A stretch of 64,000 bases of DNA from positions 372,001 through 436,000 of the forward strand of contig NZ_JABBHF010000004.1 in assembly GCF_012910715.1 (NCBI RefSeq). Reading direction: 5' to 3'. Numbering within the stretch: position 1 is the first letter of the stretch; each line of letters starts with the position of its first letter. Source of the DNA: Flavivirga algicola. GTDB taxonomy: Bacteria > Bacteroidota > Bacteroidia > Flavobacteriales > Flavobacteriaceae. The notes below the pieces were generated by a model, which was given only the letters and a program-made list of their open reading frames with translations, made no database searches and was not told the origin of the DNA. Of this stretch, positions 25,417 to 36,300 are shown piece after piece. The position numbers and the translations under genes were made by a program.

Positions 25417-28400
25417 ATGAAAAAAAAATTATTTAAAAAACTACTTTTTTTAGCAGTTTTTGTTTTGAGTTTTTCTATGTATTCTCAGAACATCACTGGT
25501 ACTATTTCTGACTCTAGTGGTCCTTTGCCTGGTGCTAATGTCATAGTAAAAGGAACTTCCAATGGAGCTGGAGCAGATTTTGATGGAAAGTATAGTCTCT
25601 CTAATGTAGATGCCAATGCTATATTAGTTTTTAGCTATGTCGGATATGAGACACTAGAAATAGCTGTAGATGGGAAATCAGTTGTTAATGCAGTTCTTGT
25701 TGAAGATACTAGCGCCTTAAATGAGGTCGTTGTAGTAGGTTACGGAAAAACGTCTAGACGTTTGGTAACGGGAGCTATTTCTTCGGTAAAATCGGAGGAT
25801 ATTAATAGGACACCCGTTACGTCTGCAGATCAAGCCTTACAAGGTCAAGCACCTGGTGTAACAGTAATTAATGGAGGATCTCCAGGAACATCGCCGCAAG
25901 TTCAAATACGTGGTTTAGGAACCTTTGGCAATAGTCAGCCATTATATGTTATAGATGGTATTGTGTCTGGGGGGATTAATGAGATTAATCCTAATGATAT
26001 AGAAACTATGGATGTGTTAAAAGATGCGTCAACGGCTGCTATTTATGGGTCTAGAGCTTCTAATGGTGTTGTAATTATTACCACAAAGAAGGGCCGATCT
26101 GGAAAAACAAAAGTGACCTTGGACTCTTATTTGTCTTCTCAAAGTGTTCCAAAGACATTAGATTTATTGGATACCAATCAATTTAGACAATTTGCAAGTG
26201 AAACTTATGGATTGCCTAATAGGTATACCACAGACGAGGCGTCCACAAGACTTAATACAGACTGGCAGGATGAGGTATTCCAAACGGCCTTTGTGCATAA
26301 TACCAACTTGGGTGTGTCGGGAGGAAATGATACGGCTGTATTTAACATCTCTGCAGGTTATATCGATCAAGAAGGAATTATTATCAATACTGGTTTTAAC
26401 AGATCGTCTCTAAGGGCTAACAGTGAATTTAAAATAGGTAATAAGTTTAAAATAGGAGAAACTTTGGCTATTGCAGATTCCGAAATGAAAAACGAAGAGG
26501 AGAATGGAGATAGGACATTAATAGAGCACATGATTAAATCATTGCCTTATACGCCGGTTTTTAATCCAAATAATCCTGGAGGCTTTGGTGGAACCGATAC
26601 GACTTTAGATAACGGTTCGGATGCAGAAAACCCAGTAAGACTTCAAACCATAAGCAGTAATGTAACCGATATTACTAAAATACTAGGATCGCTCTATGCA
26701 TCTTACGAATTTATTGATGGTTTGGAATATAAGTTTCAATATGGTTTTGAGAGAACATCGGTGTCTAATAATATTCATCGTCCTTCTTTTGACGAAGGGA
26801 TTAATGAGCGTACTGCAGCACAACTCATTCAAAACGCCAATACGTTTAACTCGAATACTTATACAAATTCGTTGACCTATTCTACCGCTTTTAATGAGGT
26901 TCATAATTTGGATTTGTTGGTAGTTGCTGAAAAATTTGAAACGACAGCCCGTAATAATCAATCTCAAGCTTCAAACCCAATAACAAATACAGTGCCTGTA
27001 ATTCAAGGAAATGGACAGATTACCAACCAACTTTTTGAATATGCTTTAATTTCCTATATCGGAAGGGTGAATTATAATTTTGATAATAAATATCTGTTAT
27101 CGGCATCTGTTCGTCGTGATGGAACTTCTCGTTTTGGTAAAGGGAATAAATGGGCAAATTTTCCAGCCGTGTCTTTAGGTTGGGTGTTAAGTGAAGAAGA
27201 GTTTTTGAAAGATTCCAATACAATAAGTAACTTAAAGCTAAGAGGGTCTTGGGGAGTTACGGGTAATGATGGTTCTGTAGATTATGTTTTTGAATCAGGT
27301 TTAATAAATACGTATAATTATGTAGGTCTTAGTAGAAACGTGGGAGTCTCTAATTTTGGTAGCCCAAACCCAGATTTAAAATGGGAAGAAGCGACTATGA
27401 CCAATATAGGTTTGGATTTAGGGCTTTTTAGTAACGCGCTTACACTATCCTTGGAATATTATAATAATGACATAGAAGATGTTATTGTACCAATTCCCAA
27501 TGTAACGTCAGATGGTTTGGGAGCTCTTTTTACACAGCGTAATGGTGCATCGACGAATACTAAAGGGCTAGAGTTCAATATTGGTTATAATCATAATAAA
27601 GGCGGAGATTTTAGTTGGTCGGCAAATTTGAATCTTGGTACATCTAAAAACAAGGCTGTTCAACTTAGTGACGATCTGTTATTTATTGAAAGCTCTGCTT
27701 TTGAAGGTGAGAATTTATCCAGAATAACAAAAGGAGAATCATTATTCTACTTTTATGGACTTCAAACAGATGGTCTGTTTCAAGAAGGAGACGATACGAG
27801 TGCCCAGCCAAATGCAGCAGCAGGAGATATTCGTTTTGTAGATCAAAATGGGGATGGAACTATTGATGGTGATGATAATGTGAAAATAGGAAATCCATTT
27901 CCAGAACTTACCTATGGCTTAAACCTAACAGCTAATTATAAAAACTTTGATGCCACTTTATTTTTTAGCGGTGTAAGTGGCAATGATATATATAATACAA
28001 CTATATATGATCTTGAGGGGATGACGCGTTTGTTTAATGCTGGTACCGCTGTGTTGCACAGATGGACGCCAACCAATACAAATACAACGGTGCCAAGGTT
28101 CGTGTCTAGTCATTCTGATAATGTGAATCGTTCAGACCGTTTTATAGAGGATGGTTCTTATGCTAAACTTAGAAATTTAACGATCGGATATAGTTTGCCA
28201 GGGTCAGTACTATCTACTATGGCCAATGGTGCTTTTTCTAAGTTTAGAGTGTATGCTACAGGACAAAACCTATTTACAATAACAAACTATTCTGGTTACG
28301 ACCCAGAAATTGGAGGAAGTTCTACGGTAACTCCAAGACAACAATCTGCAGCTGCAGGGGTTGGTATTGATAGAGGGGTGTACCCGCAACCTAGATCATT

Positions 28401-28428
28401 TATTTTCGGGGTTCAATTAGCATTTTAA
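25417..28428 (+). CDS. SusC/RagA-family TonB-dependent transporter
   Basis: Protein of 1,003 residues. Signal peptide about 1-24 (LFLAVFVLSFSMYSQ). Carboxypeptidase-regulatory-like domain about 25-100 (GTISDSSGPLPGANVIVKGT). A TonB-box-like EVVVVGYGK precedes the plug (QIRGLGTFGNSQPLYVIDG, DVLKDASTAAIYGSRASNGV). The 22-strand barrel contains the calcium-type loop DQNGDGTIDGDDNV (about 808-821) common in SusC proteins. It starts a run with susD 16 bases downstream, and two FG-GAP lipoproteins follow. No STN domain is present. It is divergent from a cupin-type AraC regulator, the likely controller. Confidence 0.93.
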   Translation: MKKKLFKKLLFLAVFVLSFSMYSQNITGTISDSSGPLPGANVIVKGTSNGAGADFDGKYSLSNVDANAILVFSYVGYETLEIAVDGKSVVNAVLVEDTSALNEVVVVGYGKTSRRLVTGAISSVKSEDINRTPVTSADQALQGQAPGVTVINGGSPGTSPQVQIRGLGTFGNSQPLYVIDGIVSGGINEINPNDIETMDVLKDASTAAIYGSRASNGVVIITTKKGRSGKTKVTLDSYLSSQSVPKTLDLLDTNQFRQFASETYGLPNRYTTDEASTRLNTDWQDEVFQTAFVHNTNLGVSGGNDTAVFNISAGYIDQEGIIINTGFNRSSLRANSEFKIGNKFKIGETLAIADSEMKNEEENGDRTLIEHMIKSLPYTPVFNPNNPGGFGGTDTTLDNGSDAENPVRLQTISSNVTDITKILGSLYASYEFIDGLEYKFQYGFERTSVSNNIHRPSFDEGINERTAAQLIQNANTFNSNTYTNSLTYSTAFNEVHNLDLLVVAEKFETTARNNQSQASNPITNTVPVIQGNGQITNQLFEYALISYIGRVNYNFDNKYLLSASVRRDGTSRFGKGNKWANFPAVSLGWVLSEEEFLKDSNTISNLKLRGSWGVTGNDGSVDYVFESGLINTYNYVGLSRNVGVSNFGSPNPDLKWEEATMTNIGLDLGLFSNALTLSLEYYNNDIEDVIVPIPNVTSDGLGALFTQRNGASTNTKGLEFNIGYNHNKGGDFSWSANLNLGTSKNKAVQLSDDLLFIESSAFEGENLSRITKGESLFYFYGLQTDGLFQEGDDTSAQPNAAAGDIRFVDQNGDGTIDGDDNVKIGNPFPELTYGLNLTANYKNFDATLFFSGVSGNDIYNTTIYDLEGMTRLFNAGTAVLHRWTPTNTNTTVPRFVSSHSDNVNRSDRFIEDGSYAKLRNLTIGYSLPGSVLSTMANGAFSKFRVYATGQNLFTITNYSGYDPEIGGSSTVTPRQQSAAAGVGIDRGVYPQPRSFIFGVQLAF

Positions 28429-28444
28429 TATAATATAAAAAAAC

Positions 28445-29860
28445 ATGAAAAAAATTAAGATCTTTTTTACTGGTATCGTAGTAATTACTGGAATTCTAAT
28501 TTCCTGTAATGAATCGGATATAGACCTAACGAATCCAAATCAATCGTCACCAGAGACATTTTTTAAATCAAGTGTACAACTAGAAGCGGCGGTAACAGCA
28601 GCGTATACTTATCTTCAAGAGACGGGTAATTATGCGAGATATCAATTTTACATTAACGACAATGTTGCAGGAGAAAATTATGCAGCGGGAAATTTAGAAG
28701 CAGATAAAGTGCAAATGATCAATCGGGATGTTGATGAAGCTAATAATGGAAACAATCAATATTGGCAACATAATTACCAAGGTATCGGGCGCTGCAATTT
28801 TGTTATTGTAAATGAAGAAAATTTTGAAAATATACCTACTGCCGAAATAGCAGCAAGATTAGGAGAAGCAAGATTTTTAAGAGCACTTTTTTACTTCAAT
28901 TTGGTAAATAAATATGGTGAAATACCCTTAGTGCTGGATTTGGAAATTGTTAGGGGTGGTCGGCCTAAATCATCAGTAGCAGATATATACAGTGCTATTG
29001 TTGCAGATTTACAGTTTGCGACAGCTAATTTGCCTGCAAAAGGAACGCAAGAAGTAGGAAGGCCAACTTCTGGAGCAGCTTGGGCACTTTTAGGAAAAGT
29101 ATTATTGCAAAATGGAGACGCATCTGGAGCAAAATCAGCCTTAGCAAATGTAACGGGATATAGTTTAATAGACAATTATAGAGATAACTTTACTGTGGCA
29201 GGAGAACATAATGACGAATCTATATTTGAAGTAATTTATGATGAGTCTACAGGAGGTGGTGATTCTTGGAAGCAGAATGGTCTCGGAAATTCAGAGACAT
29301 CATTCAGGGCTATGGAATACTCTGGATGGTATAATGTGAAGCCGAGTCAGGCGCTTTTAGATGAATATGAAGATGGTGATACGCGTTATGCGGATAATTT
29401 TTACTCCATTGATGCAGATGATAACGGAACGATGACCAACATATATAATGATGGTAAGAGTACATTTACTGCAGGTACGATTGGACCAGACGATAATCCA
29501 GCATGGAGAAAATATCAAAATTTAGATGATAGAAGTTCAGAGACTGCAGATAGTGGTATCAATGCCAGAGTGCTTCGTTATGCAGACGTGTTGCTAATGA
29601 AAGCAGAAGCGGAAATACGTTCTGGTGGTTCTGAAGCTGTAGCTTTAGGTTTTTTAAATGAAGTTCGGTCGAGAACATCGGTCTCTTTGCCAGATGTTTC
29701 AGTATCTGGAACAGCCGCAATCTTAGATGCTATTAAACATGAGCGATGGGTAGAATTGGCAGGTGAACAATCCAGATGGTTGGATTTGCAGCGGTTTGAT
29801 AACGATACATACTTGTTGCCAATACCAAATATAGAATTACAGGGTAACACTAATTTATAA
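28445..29860 (+). CDS. SusD/RagB-family surface lipoprotein
   Basis: Protein of 471 residues with lipobox LISC (Cys21). The SusD fold is shown by DLTNPNQSSPETFFKSSVQL, RLGEARFLRALFYFNLVNKY, the TPR-like GRPTSGAAWALLGKVLLQNG, VLRYADVLLMKAEAEIRSGG, and ILDAIKHERWVELAGEQSRW. It pairs with the SusC 16 bases upstream. It is on the short side for the family but complete, with the C-terminal LQRFDNDTYLLPIP typical of the end. A strong hairpin 41 bases downstream may stop most transcripts here, before the FG-GAP genes. Confidence 0.92.
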   Translation: MKKIKIFFTGIVVITGILISCNESDIDLTNPNQSSPETFFKSSVQLEAAVTAAYTYLQETGNYARYQFYINDNVAGENYAAGNLEADKVQMINRDVDEANNGNNQYWQHNYQGIGRCNFVIVNEENFENIPTAEIAARLGEARFLRALFYFNLVNKYGEIPLVLDLEIVRGGRPKSSVADIYSAIVADLQFATANLPAKGTQEVGRPTSGAAWALLGKVLLQNGDASGAKSALANVTGYSLIDNYRDNFTVAGEHNDESIFEVIYDESTGGGDSWKQNGLGNSETSFRAMEYSGWYNVKPSQALLDEYEDGDTRYADNFYSIDADDNGTMTNIYNDGKSTFTAGTIGPDDNPAWRKYQNLDDRSSETADSGINARVLRYADVLLMKAEAEIRSGGSEAVALGFLNEVRSRTSVSLPDVSVSGTAAILDAIKHERWVELAGEQSRWLDLQRFDNDTYLLPIPNIELQGNTNL

Positions 29861-29901
29861 GAAGATTAATTAGTTTAGTTTTTTATTAATTTGATTTATC
29901 G

Positions 29902-29940
29902 GAAAATCCTGTATACTTGCTATGCAGGATTTTCTATATT
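29902..29940 (+). terminator. Terminator or attenuator between susD and the FG-GAP genes
   Basis: GAAAATCCTG (29902-29911) pairs perfectly with CAGGATTTTC (29925-29934). A mixed A/T tract follows (TATATTTG) rather than a pure T run, so termination may be partial. Confidence 0.6.
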
Positions 29941-29968
29941 TGTTTATCCCTCCAAAATTAGTTTCATT

Positions 29969-32900
29969 ATGAGATTTCTTAAGTGCCTTTTCCTTTCCAT
30001 TATTATAATCTCCTGCTCAAAAGATATTGACAAAAAACAGTTTACATTATTAAGCTCTAAAGCGTCGGGAATTGATTTTGAAAATTCTTTAACAGAATCA
30101 GATACTTTAAATTATTTCAACTACCCGTATATATATATGGGAGGTGGTATTGCTGTTGGCGATTTTAATAATGATAATTTACAGGACTTGTACTTTACAG
30201 GTAATATGGTTAGTAACAGACTTTATCTTAATAAAAATGCTTTGACTTTTGAGGATATTACTGAAAAAGCAAATGCAGGTTTGTCCAGTAATGATTGGTT
30301 TTTAGGGGCAACAACAGTAGATATTAATAACGATGGCTGGTTAGATATTTATTTAAGTGTATCTGGCAAGAGTGAGGATTGTCCAAATAAATTATTGGTA
30401 AATCAAGGGTTAAATGATAAGGGCTATATAACATTTAAAGAAGAGGCTGAAAAATATGGGATAGCAGATAAAGGACATAGTACACAAAGTACTTTTTTTG
30501 ATTACGATAATGATGGCGACCTGGATTTGTATGTTGCCAATTATCCTATTACACCCTTTAAAACAGCTCCAGATACTTTTAGGCAACTTATAAGACATGC
30601 CTCTTCAAAACATTCGAATCATTTATATAAGAATAATGGAAACGGAGTATTTACAGATGTTACAAAAGAGGCAGGGGTTTTGTCGTATAGTTTAACTTTA
30701 AGTGCAAGTGTAAGTGATTTAAATAACGATGGCTATAAAGATATCTATGTTAGCAACGATTTTGCCAGTGCAGATTTTTGCTATATAAATAATGGAAACG
30801 GTACATTTAGAAATACTATTGAACAATCTGTGAAACATACAGCTTTGTATGGTATGGGGGCAGATATAGCCGATTTCAATAATGATGGGTTTTTGGATAT
30901 TTTTCAAGCCGATATGGATGCCTCTACCAATAAACGATCTAAAGCCAATATGGCAAGCATGAACCCACAGGTGTTTTGGGATACTTATAAATCTGGACTT
31001 TATTATCAATATATGCATAATTGTTTGCAGCTAAATGCAGGTGTTTTAGATAGTGATAAAGCACCTCGGTTTAATAATATTTCAAGAATTTCGAACATCT
31101 CAAGTACCGATTGGAGTTGGGGACCGCTTTTTGCGGACTTAGATAATGATGGTTGGAAAGACTTGTATGTGTCTAATGGAACCAGAAGAGAAATTAATAA
31201 TACCGATTTTTTTAATGCCATTAAAAAAGCTAAAAGCGCTTTTGGAGAAAAACAAAAGATTGATGGTCTTGAAAACTCATTAAAAATGCCATCGGAGAAA
31301 ACAGATAATTTTGTTTTTAGAAACTCCAAAGATTTAACATTTGAGAAAATAAATAAGGCGTGGGGATTGGAATTCAAAGGCTTTTCTAATGGTGTTGCTT
31401 ATGCAGATTTAGACAATGATGGAGATCTTGAAATTATTCTGAATAATATTGATGATAAAGCAGTGATATTTGAGAATAATAATAGAGAAAACAATAATTA
31501 TATCACAATCCAATTTAAGGGAAAAGCTTTGAACTCTAAGGGTATTGGAACAAAATGTACAATTATAGCTGATGGCAAGAAACAATTTCAAGAACTAAGT
31601 TTAGAGCATGGCTATATTTCTTCCATGGCTCCATTACTTCATTTTGGTCTTGGAAAAGAAACGCTCATAGATACTTTAAATGTTGAATGGCAAGATGGCA
31701 AAACGCAAACCTTGACGCAGGTTTTGGTTAATAAAAAATTGGTGTTGAATTATGCCAATGCCACCTTGGGTAAAGAAGAAGACGTGTTGAAAAAAGAATC
31801 GTTTTTTGATTCAGAAAATAAGGCATTAGACTCTTTGTTCGTGCATATAGAAAATGAATATGACGATTACGCAAAAGAAATATTGTTACCTCATAAAACA
31901 TCTACTTTTGGGCCTTACATATCTGTTGGAGATTTAAATAAGGACGGGTTAGACGACTTTTATGTTAGTGGTGCTTCAGGCCAGATGGGTGGATTGTTTT
32001 ACCAAAATAAACAGGGGCTTTTTGATAAAAAGGAATTTGCTTTTAATAATGATGTGATTCATGAGGATATGGGATCTTTAATGTTTGATGCCGATAATGA
32101 TGACGATTTAGATTTGTATGTTGTTAGTGGAGGAAATGAGTTTGAGTCTCATTCCCAAATGCTTCAGGACAGGCTTTATATAAATGATGGCTCTGGGAAT
32201 TTATCAATATCTAAAAACGCGCTTCCAGAGATAGTTGACAGTGGATCTCGCGTTTATAATTTTGACTACGATAAAGATGGGGATCAGGATTTGCTTGTTT
32301 GTGGGCGATTGGTGCCTGGTAATTATCCGTCACCTGCCAAAACATATATTCTTAAAAATGTTAGTACGTCCCAAGGCATTAAATTTTTAGATGTTACAGA
32401 TACTTTAGTCCCAGAATTTGATAAATTAGGACTAGCTACGTCTGCAAGCATTGACGATATAGATAAAGATGGCTGGGATGATATTGTCATAGTAGGTGAA
32501 TGGATGCCGATACGTGTCTTTAAAAATAACAAAGGAAAGAACTTTACTGAAATTTCAGGGAATTTAGGGTTGACAGATACCACAGGATGGTGGTTTAGTA
32601 TTGCCAGTGGTGATTTTGATAATGATGGTGATATTGATTTTGTAGCTGGCAATCTGGGGCTTAATTATAAATATAAATCCTTTGAAGATGAAACTTTCGA
32701 TATTTATTTCAATGATTTTGACGGCAATAATAAAAAAGATATTGTTTTAAGTTATTATAACGAAGGAGAGAAATACCCAGTTAGAGGGCGTTCTTGTTCG
32801 TCGTCTCAGGTTAAAGCAATTAAAGAAAAATTTAAAACTTATAATGAGTTTGCCGAGGCAACACTGGTTGACGTGTATGGTGAAGAAGAATTAGAAGCTT

Positions 32901-33292
32901 CATTACACTACCAGGTGAATACATTTGCGACATTATATATTGAAAATAAAGGAGGTACATTCGTTTTACATAAATTACCAAACGAAGTACAATTATCTAG
33001 TAGCAATCAGATATTGGTAAAAGACTTTAATAATGACGGAAATCTAGATTTTGTAACAGTAGGAAATTTGTATGGGTCTGAGATTGAAACACCTAGGAAT
33101 GATGCAGGGACAGGTGTATTTTTAACAGGGAATGGTCAGGGCGCATTTACGCCTTATTCAATTCAGGAAAGTGGGTTTTATGCACCCAAAGATGTTAAAG
33201 ATCTGGCCTTAATAAGGGTGGGAGAGAAACAGATGATAATCGTTTCAAATAATAACGATATCCTCAAATTCATCGAAGTTAAATCTCATTAA
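29969..33292 (+). CDS. FG-GAP/VCBS-repeat and ASPIC-UnbV lipoprotein, copy 1
   Basis: The ATG at 29969 is chosen because it opens a lipoprotein leader (MRFLKCLFLSIIIISC, lipobox IISC). The longer frame from 29891 starts with TTG and would translate the preceding hairpin. The product has 1,107 residues. Two beta-propellers of FG-GAP/VCBS repeats, each with D-x-D/N-x-D-G-x-x-D-x calcium loops (DINNDGWLDIYLS, DYDNDGDLDLYVAN, DFNNDGFLDIFQAD), flank an ASPIC/UnbV domain at about 515-580 (GTKCTIIADGKKQFQELSLE, HFGLGKE). Family knowledge links such proteins to surface or extracellular binding. No enzyme motif is seen. Its association with SusC/D suggests glycan or glycoprotein capture (inference). 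Confidence 0.85.
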   Translation: MRFLKCLFLSIIIISCSKDIDKKQFTLLSSKASGIDFENSLTESDTLNYFNYPYIYMGGGIAVGDFNNDNLQDLYFTGNMVSNRLYLNKNALTFEDITEKANAGLSSNDWFLGATTVDINNDGWLDIYLSVSGKSEDCPNKLLVNQGLNDKGYITFKEEAEKYGIADKGHSTQSTFFDYDNDGDLDLYVANYPITPFKTAPDTFRQLIRHASSKHSNHLYKNNGNGVFTDVTKEAGVLSYSLTLSASVSDLNNDGYKDIYVSNDFASADFCYINNGNGTFRNTIEQSVKHTALYGMGADIADFNNDGFLDIFQADMDASTNKRSKANMASMNPQVFWDTYKSGLYYQYMHNCLQLNAGVLDSDKAPRFNNISRISNISSTDWSWGPLFADLDNDGWKDLYVSNGTRREINNTDFFNAIKKAKSAFGEKQKIDGLENSLKMPSEKTDNFVFRNSKDLTFEKINKAWGLEFKGFSNGVAYADLDNDGDLEIILNNIDDKAVIFENNNRENNNYITIQFKGKALNSKGIGTKCTIIADGKKQFQELSLEHGYISSMAPLLHFGLGKETLIDTLNVEWQDGKTQTLTQVLVNKKLVLNYANATLGKEEDVLKKESFFDSENKALDSLFVHIENEYDDYAKEILLPHKTSTFGPYISVGDLNKDGLDDFYVSGASGQMGGLFYQNKQGLFDKKEFAFNNDVIHEDMGSLMFDADNDDDLDLYVVSGGNEFESHSQMLQDRLYINDGSGNLSISKNALPEIVDSGSRVYNFDYDKDGDQDLLVCGRLVPGNYPSPAKTYILKNVSTSQGIKFLDVTDTLVPEFDKLGLATSASIDDIDKDGWDDIVIVGEWMPIRVFKNNKGKNFTEISGNLGLTDTTGWWFSIASGDFDNDGDIDFVAGNLGLNYKYKSFEDETFDIYFNDFDGNNKKDIVLSYYNEGEKYPVRGRSCSSSQVKAIKEKFKTYNEFAEATLVDVYGEEELEASLHYQVNTFATLYIENKGGTFVLHKLPNEVQLSSSNQILVKDFNNDGNLDFVTVGNLYGSEIETPRNDAGTGVFLTGNGQGAFTPYSIQESGFYAPKDVKDLALIRVGEKQMIIVSNNNDILKFIEVKSH

Positions 33293-33305
33293 AATCTTAT
33301 AAACA

Positions 33306-36300
33306 ATGGTGTTTGTTACTACTTTTTATAAAAAATATTGGTTCTGTATACTTGGTTTATGTCTACTCTTTACATGTAAAAACGAACAAGCTAAGGAGAT
33401 TGTTGTTATCGAAAAGGAAACATTGTTTAAAAACTTGTCTTCAAAAAAGACAGGAATAGATTTTAATAATACCATACAAGAAAATCCTGGTAATTTCTTT
33501 ATCGTTTATAATTATGCTTACAATGGAGGTGGCGTTGCTATTGGAGATATAAATAACGATGGACTTTCAGATATTTACTTTACAGGAAATCAAGTAGAGA
33601 ATAAATTGTACTTAAACAAAGGAGATTTTCAATTTGAGGATATTACGGAATCGGCAGGTGTTAGCGGAGGAAAAGGATGGAGTAACGGGGTCGTTATGGT
33701 AGATATAAATGGCGACAGCTTTTTAGATATATACATTTGTAAAGGGGGATGGCGAGGTACAGATGAAGAGCGGGCCAATCTTCTTTACGTTAATAACGGT
33801 GACAATACATTTTCAGAACAAGCAAAACAATATCATATTGCAGACTCAGGGTTTTCTATGATGGCTTCATTTTTTGACATGGACAACGATAATGATTTAG
33901 ACATGTATTTAATTAACCGTCCAAAGCGTTTTTTTCTTTCCCATAATGATATTCAAAAAGGTAAAGAAGCGCAAAGCCCTTTGTATAGAGATAAACTTTA
34001 TGAAAACGTAAATGGTGTCTATAATGAAATTGGTCAAAAAGCAGGAATAAATCAAACCTATGCTTATGGGTTGGGTTTGTCGACTTCTGATTTAAATAAT
34101 GATGGATTTAGTGATGTATATGTCGCTAACGATTATTTTGAGAGTGACTATTTTTTTGAAAATAAAGGCAATAAAACTTTTTCGCAAAACATTCAATCCA
34201 TAACCAATCATGTGGCCTTTTATGGTATGGGGGTCGATGTGGTAGATTTTAATAATGATGGTTATGAGGATCTTGTAGAACTGGATATGACATCATCCGA
34301 TCATGTTCGCGCCAAAACAACTATGGCTACAATGAATGTAGATGGTTATAATCGCATTTTAGAAGCAGGCAATCATCACCAATACATGCATAATATGCTC
34401 CAAATTAATAACGGAAATGGCTTTTTTAGCGAAATAAGTCAGTTTGCAGGTATCGATAAAACCGATTGGAGTTGGTCTTGTATAGGAAGTGATTTTGATA
34501 ATGATGGATTGCGGGATTTGTTTGTTTCGAATGGGTTTAGACGGGATATTTTTGATAAGGACGCTACTAACAAATTTTCAAGATATATAGCATCCAAAGA
34601 AAAGAAACAACGGTCTAAAAGCGAAAACGTAGATTATATAGTAAACCTTTTTAACGAAAATAAAATCCATAATTATGTTTATAAAAATGATGGCGACCTA
34701 AAGTTTTCTGATAAAGTAAAGGATTGGGGGCTAGAGGCTATTAGCTTTTCTAACGGAGCAGCTGTAGGCGATTTGGATAATGATGGTGATTTAGATTTAA
34801 TTGTAAATAATATTAATGACCATGCTTTTGTTTATGAGAACAAATCGGAGAAATCGGGCAATAGCTTTTTGAAAGTAAAGTTAAAAGGCCCAAAAAATAA
34901 TACATTAGGGTTGGGTGCGAAAATTACAGTGTATAATAAGGATAGCATTCAATACCATGAATTGAAAAATGTACGTGGTTATTTGTCATCGGTAGATCCC
35001 ATTGCGCATTTTGGTTTAGGAAAAATAACCACTATTGATTCGATAAGAGTTGTCTGGCCAGATAAGAAGGTGAATTTGCTGGCCAATTTAAAGGCTAATA
35101 GAATGGTAACAATAAATTACAAGAAAGCCGCAACTGCAAAGTTAGAAGAAGTTAAATACAATCCTATTTTTAAAGACGTTACCAGACATGTTTTTTTAAG
35201 AAAACCTGTTGTTCATAAAGAAAATGATTATGACGATTTTAAAGCCCAAATATTGTTGCCTCATAAACTGTCAACAGAAGGGCCTTGTATTTCAGTTTCA
35301 GATGTTAATAATGACGGATTTGAAGATTTTTATGTTGGGGGTGCGGTGAATCAAAGCGGCAAATTGTTTCTTCAAAAAAAGAACGAAACCTTCGAAGAAA
35401 TCAAACAGGCAAGTTTTTTGAAAGATAAAAAATTAGAAGATGTCGCTTCAGTGTTTTTTGATGCTAATGGCGATGGGTTTACAGATTTGTATGTGGTTAG
35501 TGGCGGTAATGAGTTTCCTGAAAATGCTTCCGAATACCAGGACAGATTATATTTAAATGATGGAAAAGGACATTTTACTAAGTCGAATACGATTCCAAGA
35601 ATAGCATCCAGTGGCGGTTGTGTATTGCCTTTAGATTATGATAATGATGGTGACATTGATTTGTTTGTTGGTGGACGATTGGTGCCAAATCGTTATCCAG
35701 CTTCTCCTAAAAGCTACTTGTTACAGAATAATTCGGGAGTCTTTGTAGATGTTACATCCCAATTTGCTAAAGATTTAGAGTTTATGGGTATGGTAACAGA
35801 TGCGGCCTGGCAGGATATAGATGGTGATTCTAAAAATGAATTATTAGTGGTTGGGGAATGGATGCCTATAAGTTTGTTTCAAATAAAAGAAGGTGTCTTT
35901 AAAAAGACGAATCTACCAGCATTTAATAAAACAAATGGTTGGTGGAATACTATTGAAGCAAAAGATATTGATCTTGATGGCGATGTAGACTTTGTATTGG
36001 GAAACCTTGGTGAGAATTATAAATTTAAGGCTAATGAGGATAAACCGTTTTATGTTTTTGCTTCAGACTACGATAAAAATGGAACAAATGATGTCTTTCT
36101 TGCTAAAGATTATAAGGATAAAATTGTCCCAGTGCGAGGCAAAGAATGTTCAACAGAGCAATTACCTGGCCTATCTAAAAAATTCTCTACCTATAATGCG
36201 TTTGCAACTGCAGACATAGGAACCATTTTAGACGATAAAGCCCTTGCATCCCAAAAACATGAAGTCTATATGTTTCAATCAATATTTTTAATTAATGATG

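Noticed and set aside
29891-29968. N-terminal extension of the first FG-GAP lipoprotein from a TTG
   Set aside because: It would translate the post-susD hairpin and hide the lipoprotein leader that starts at 29969.
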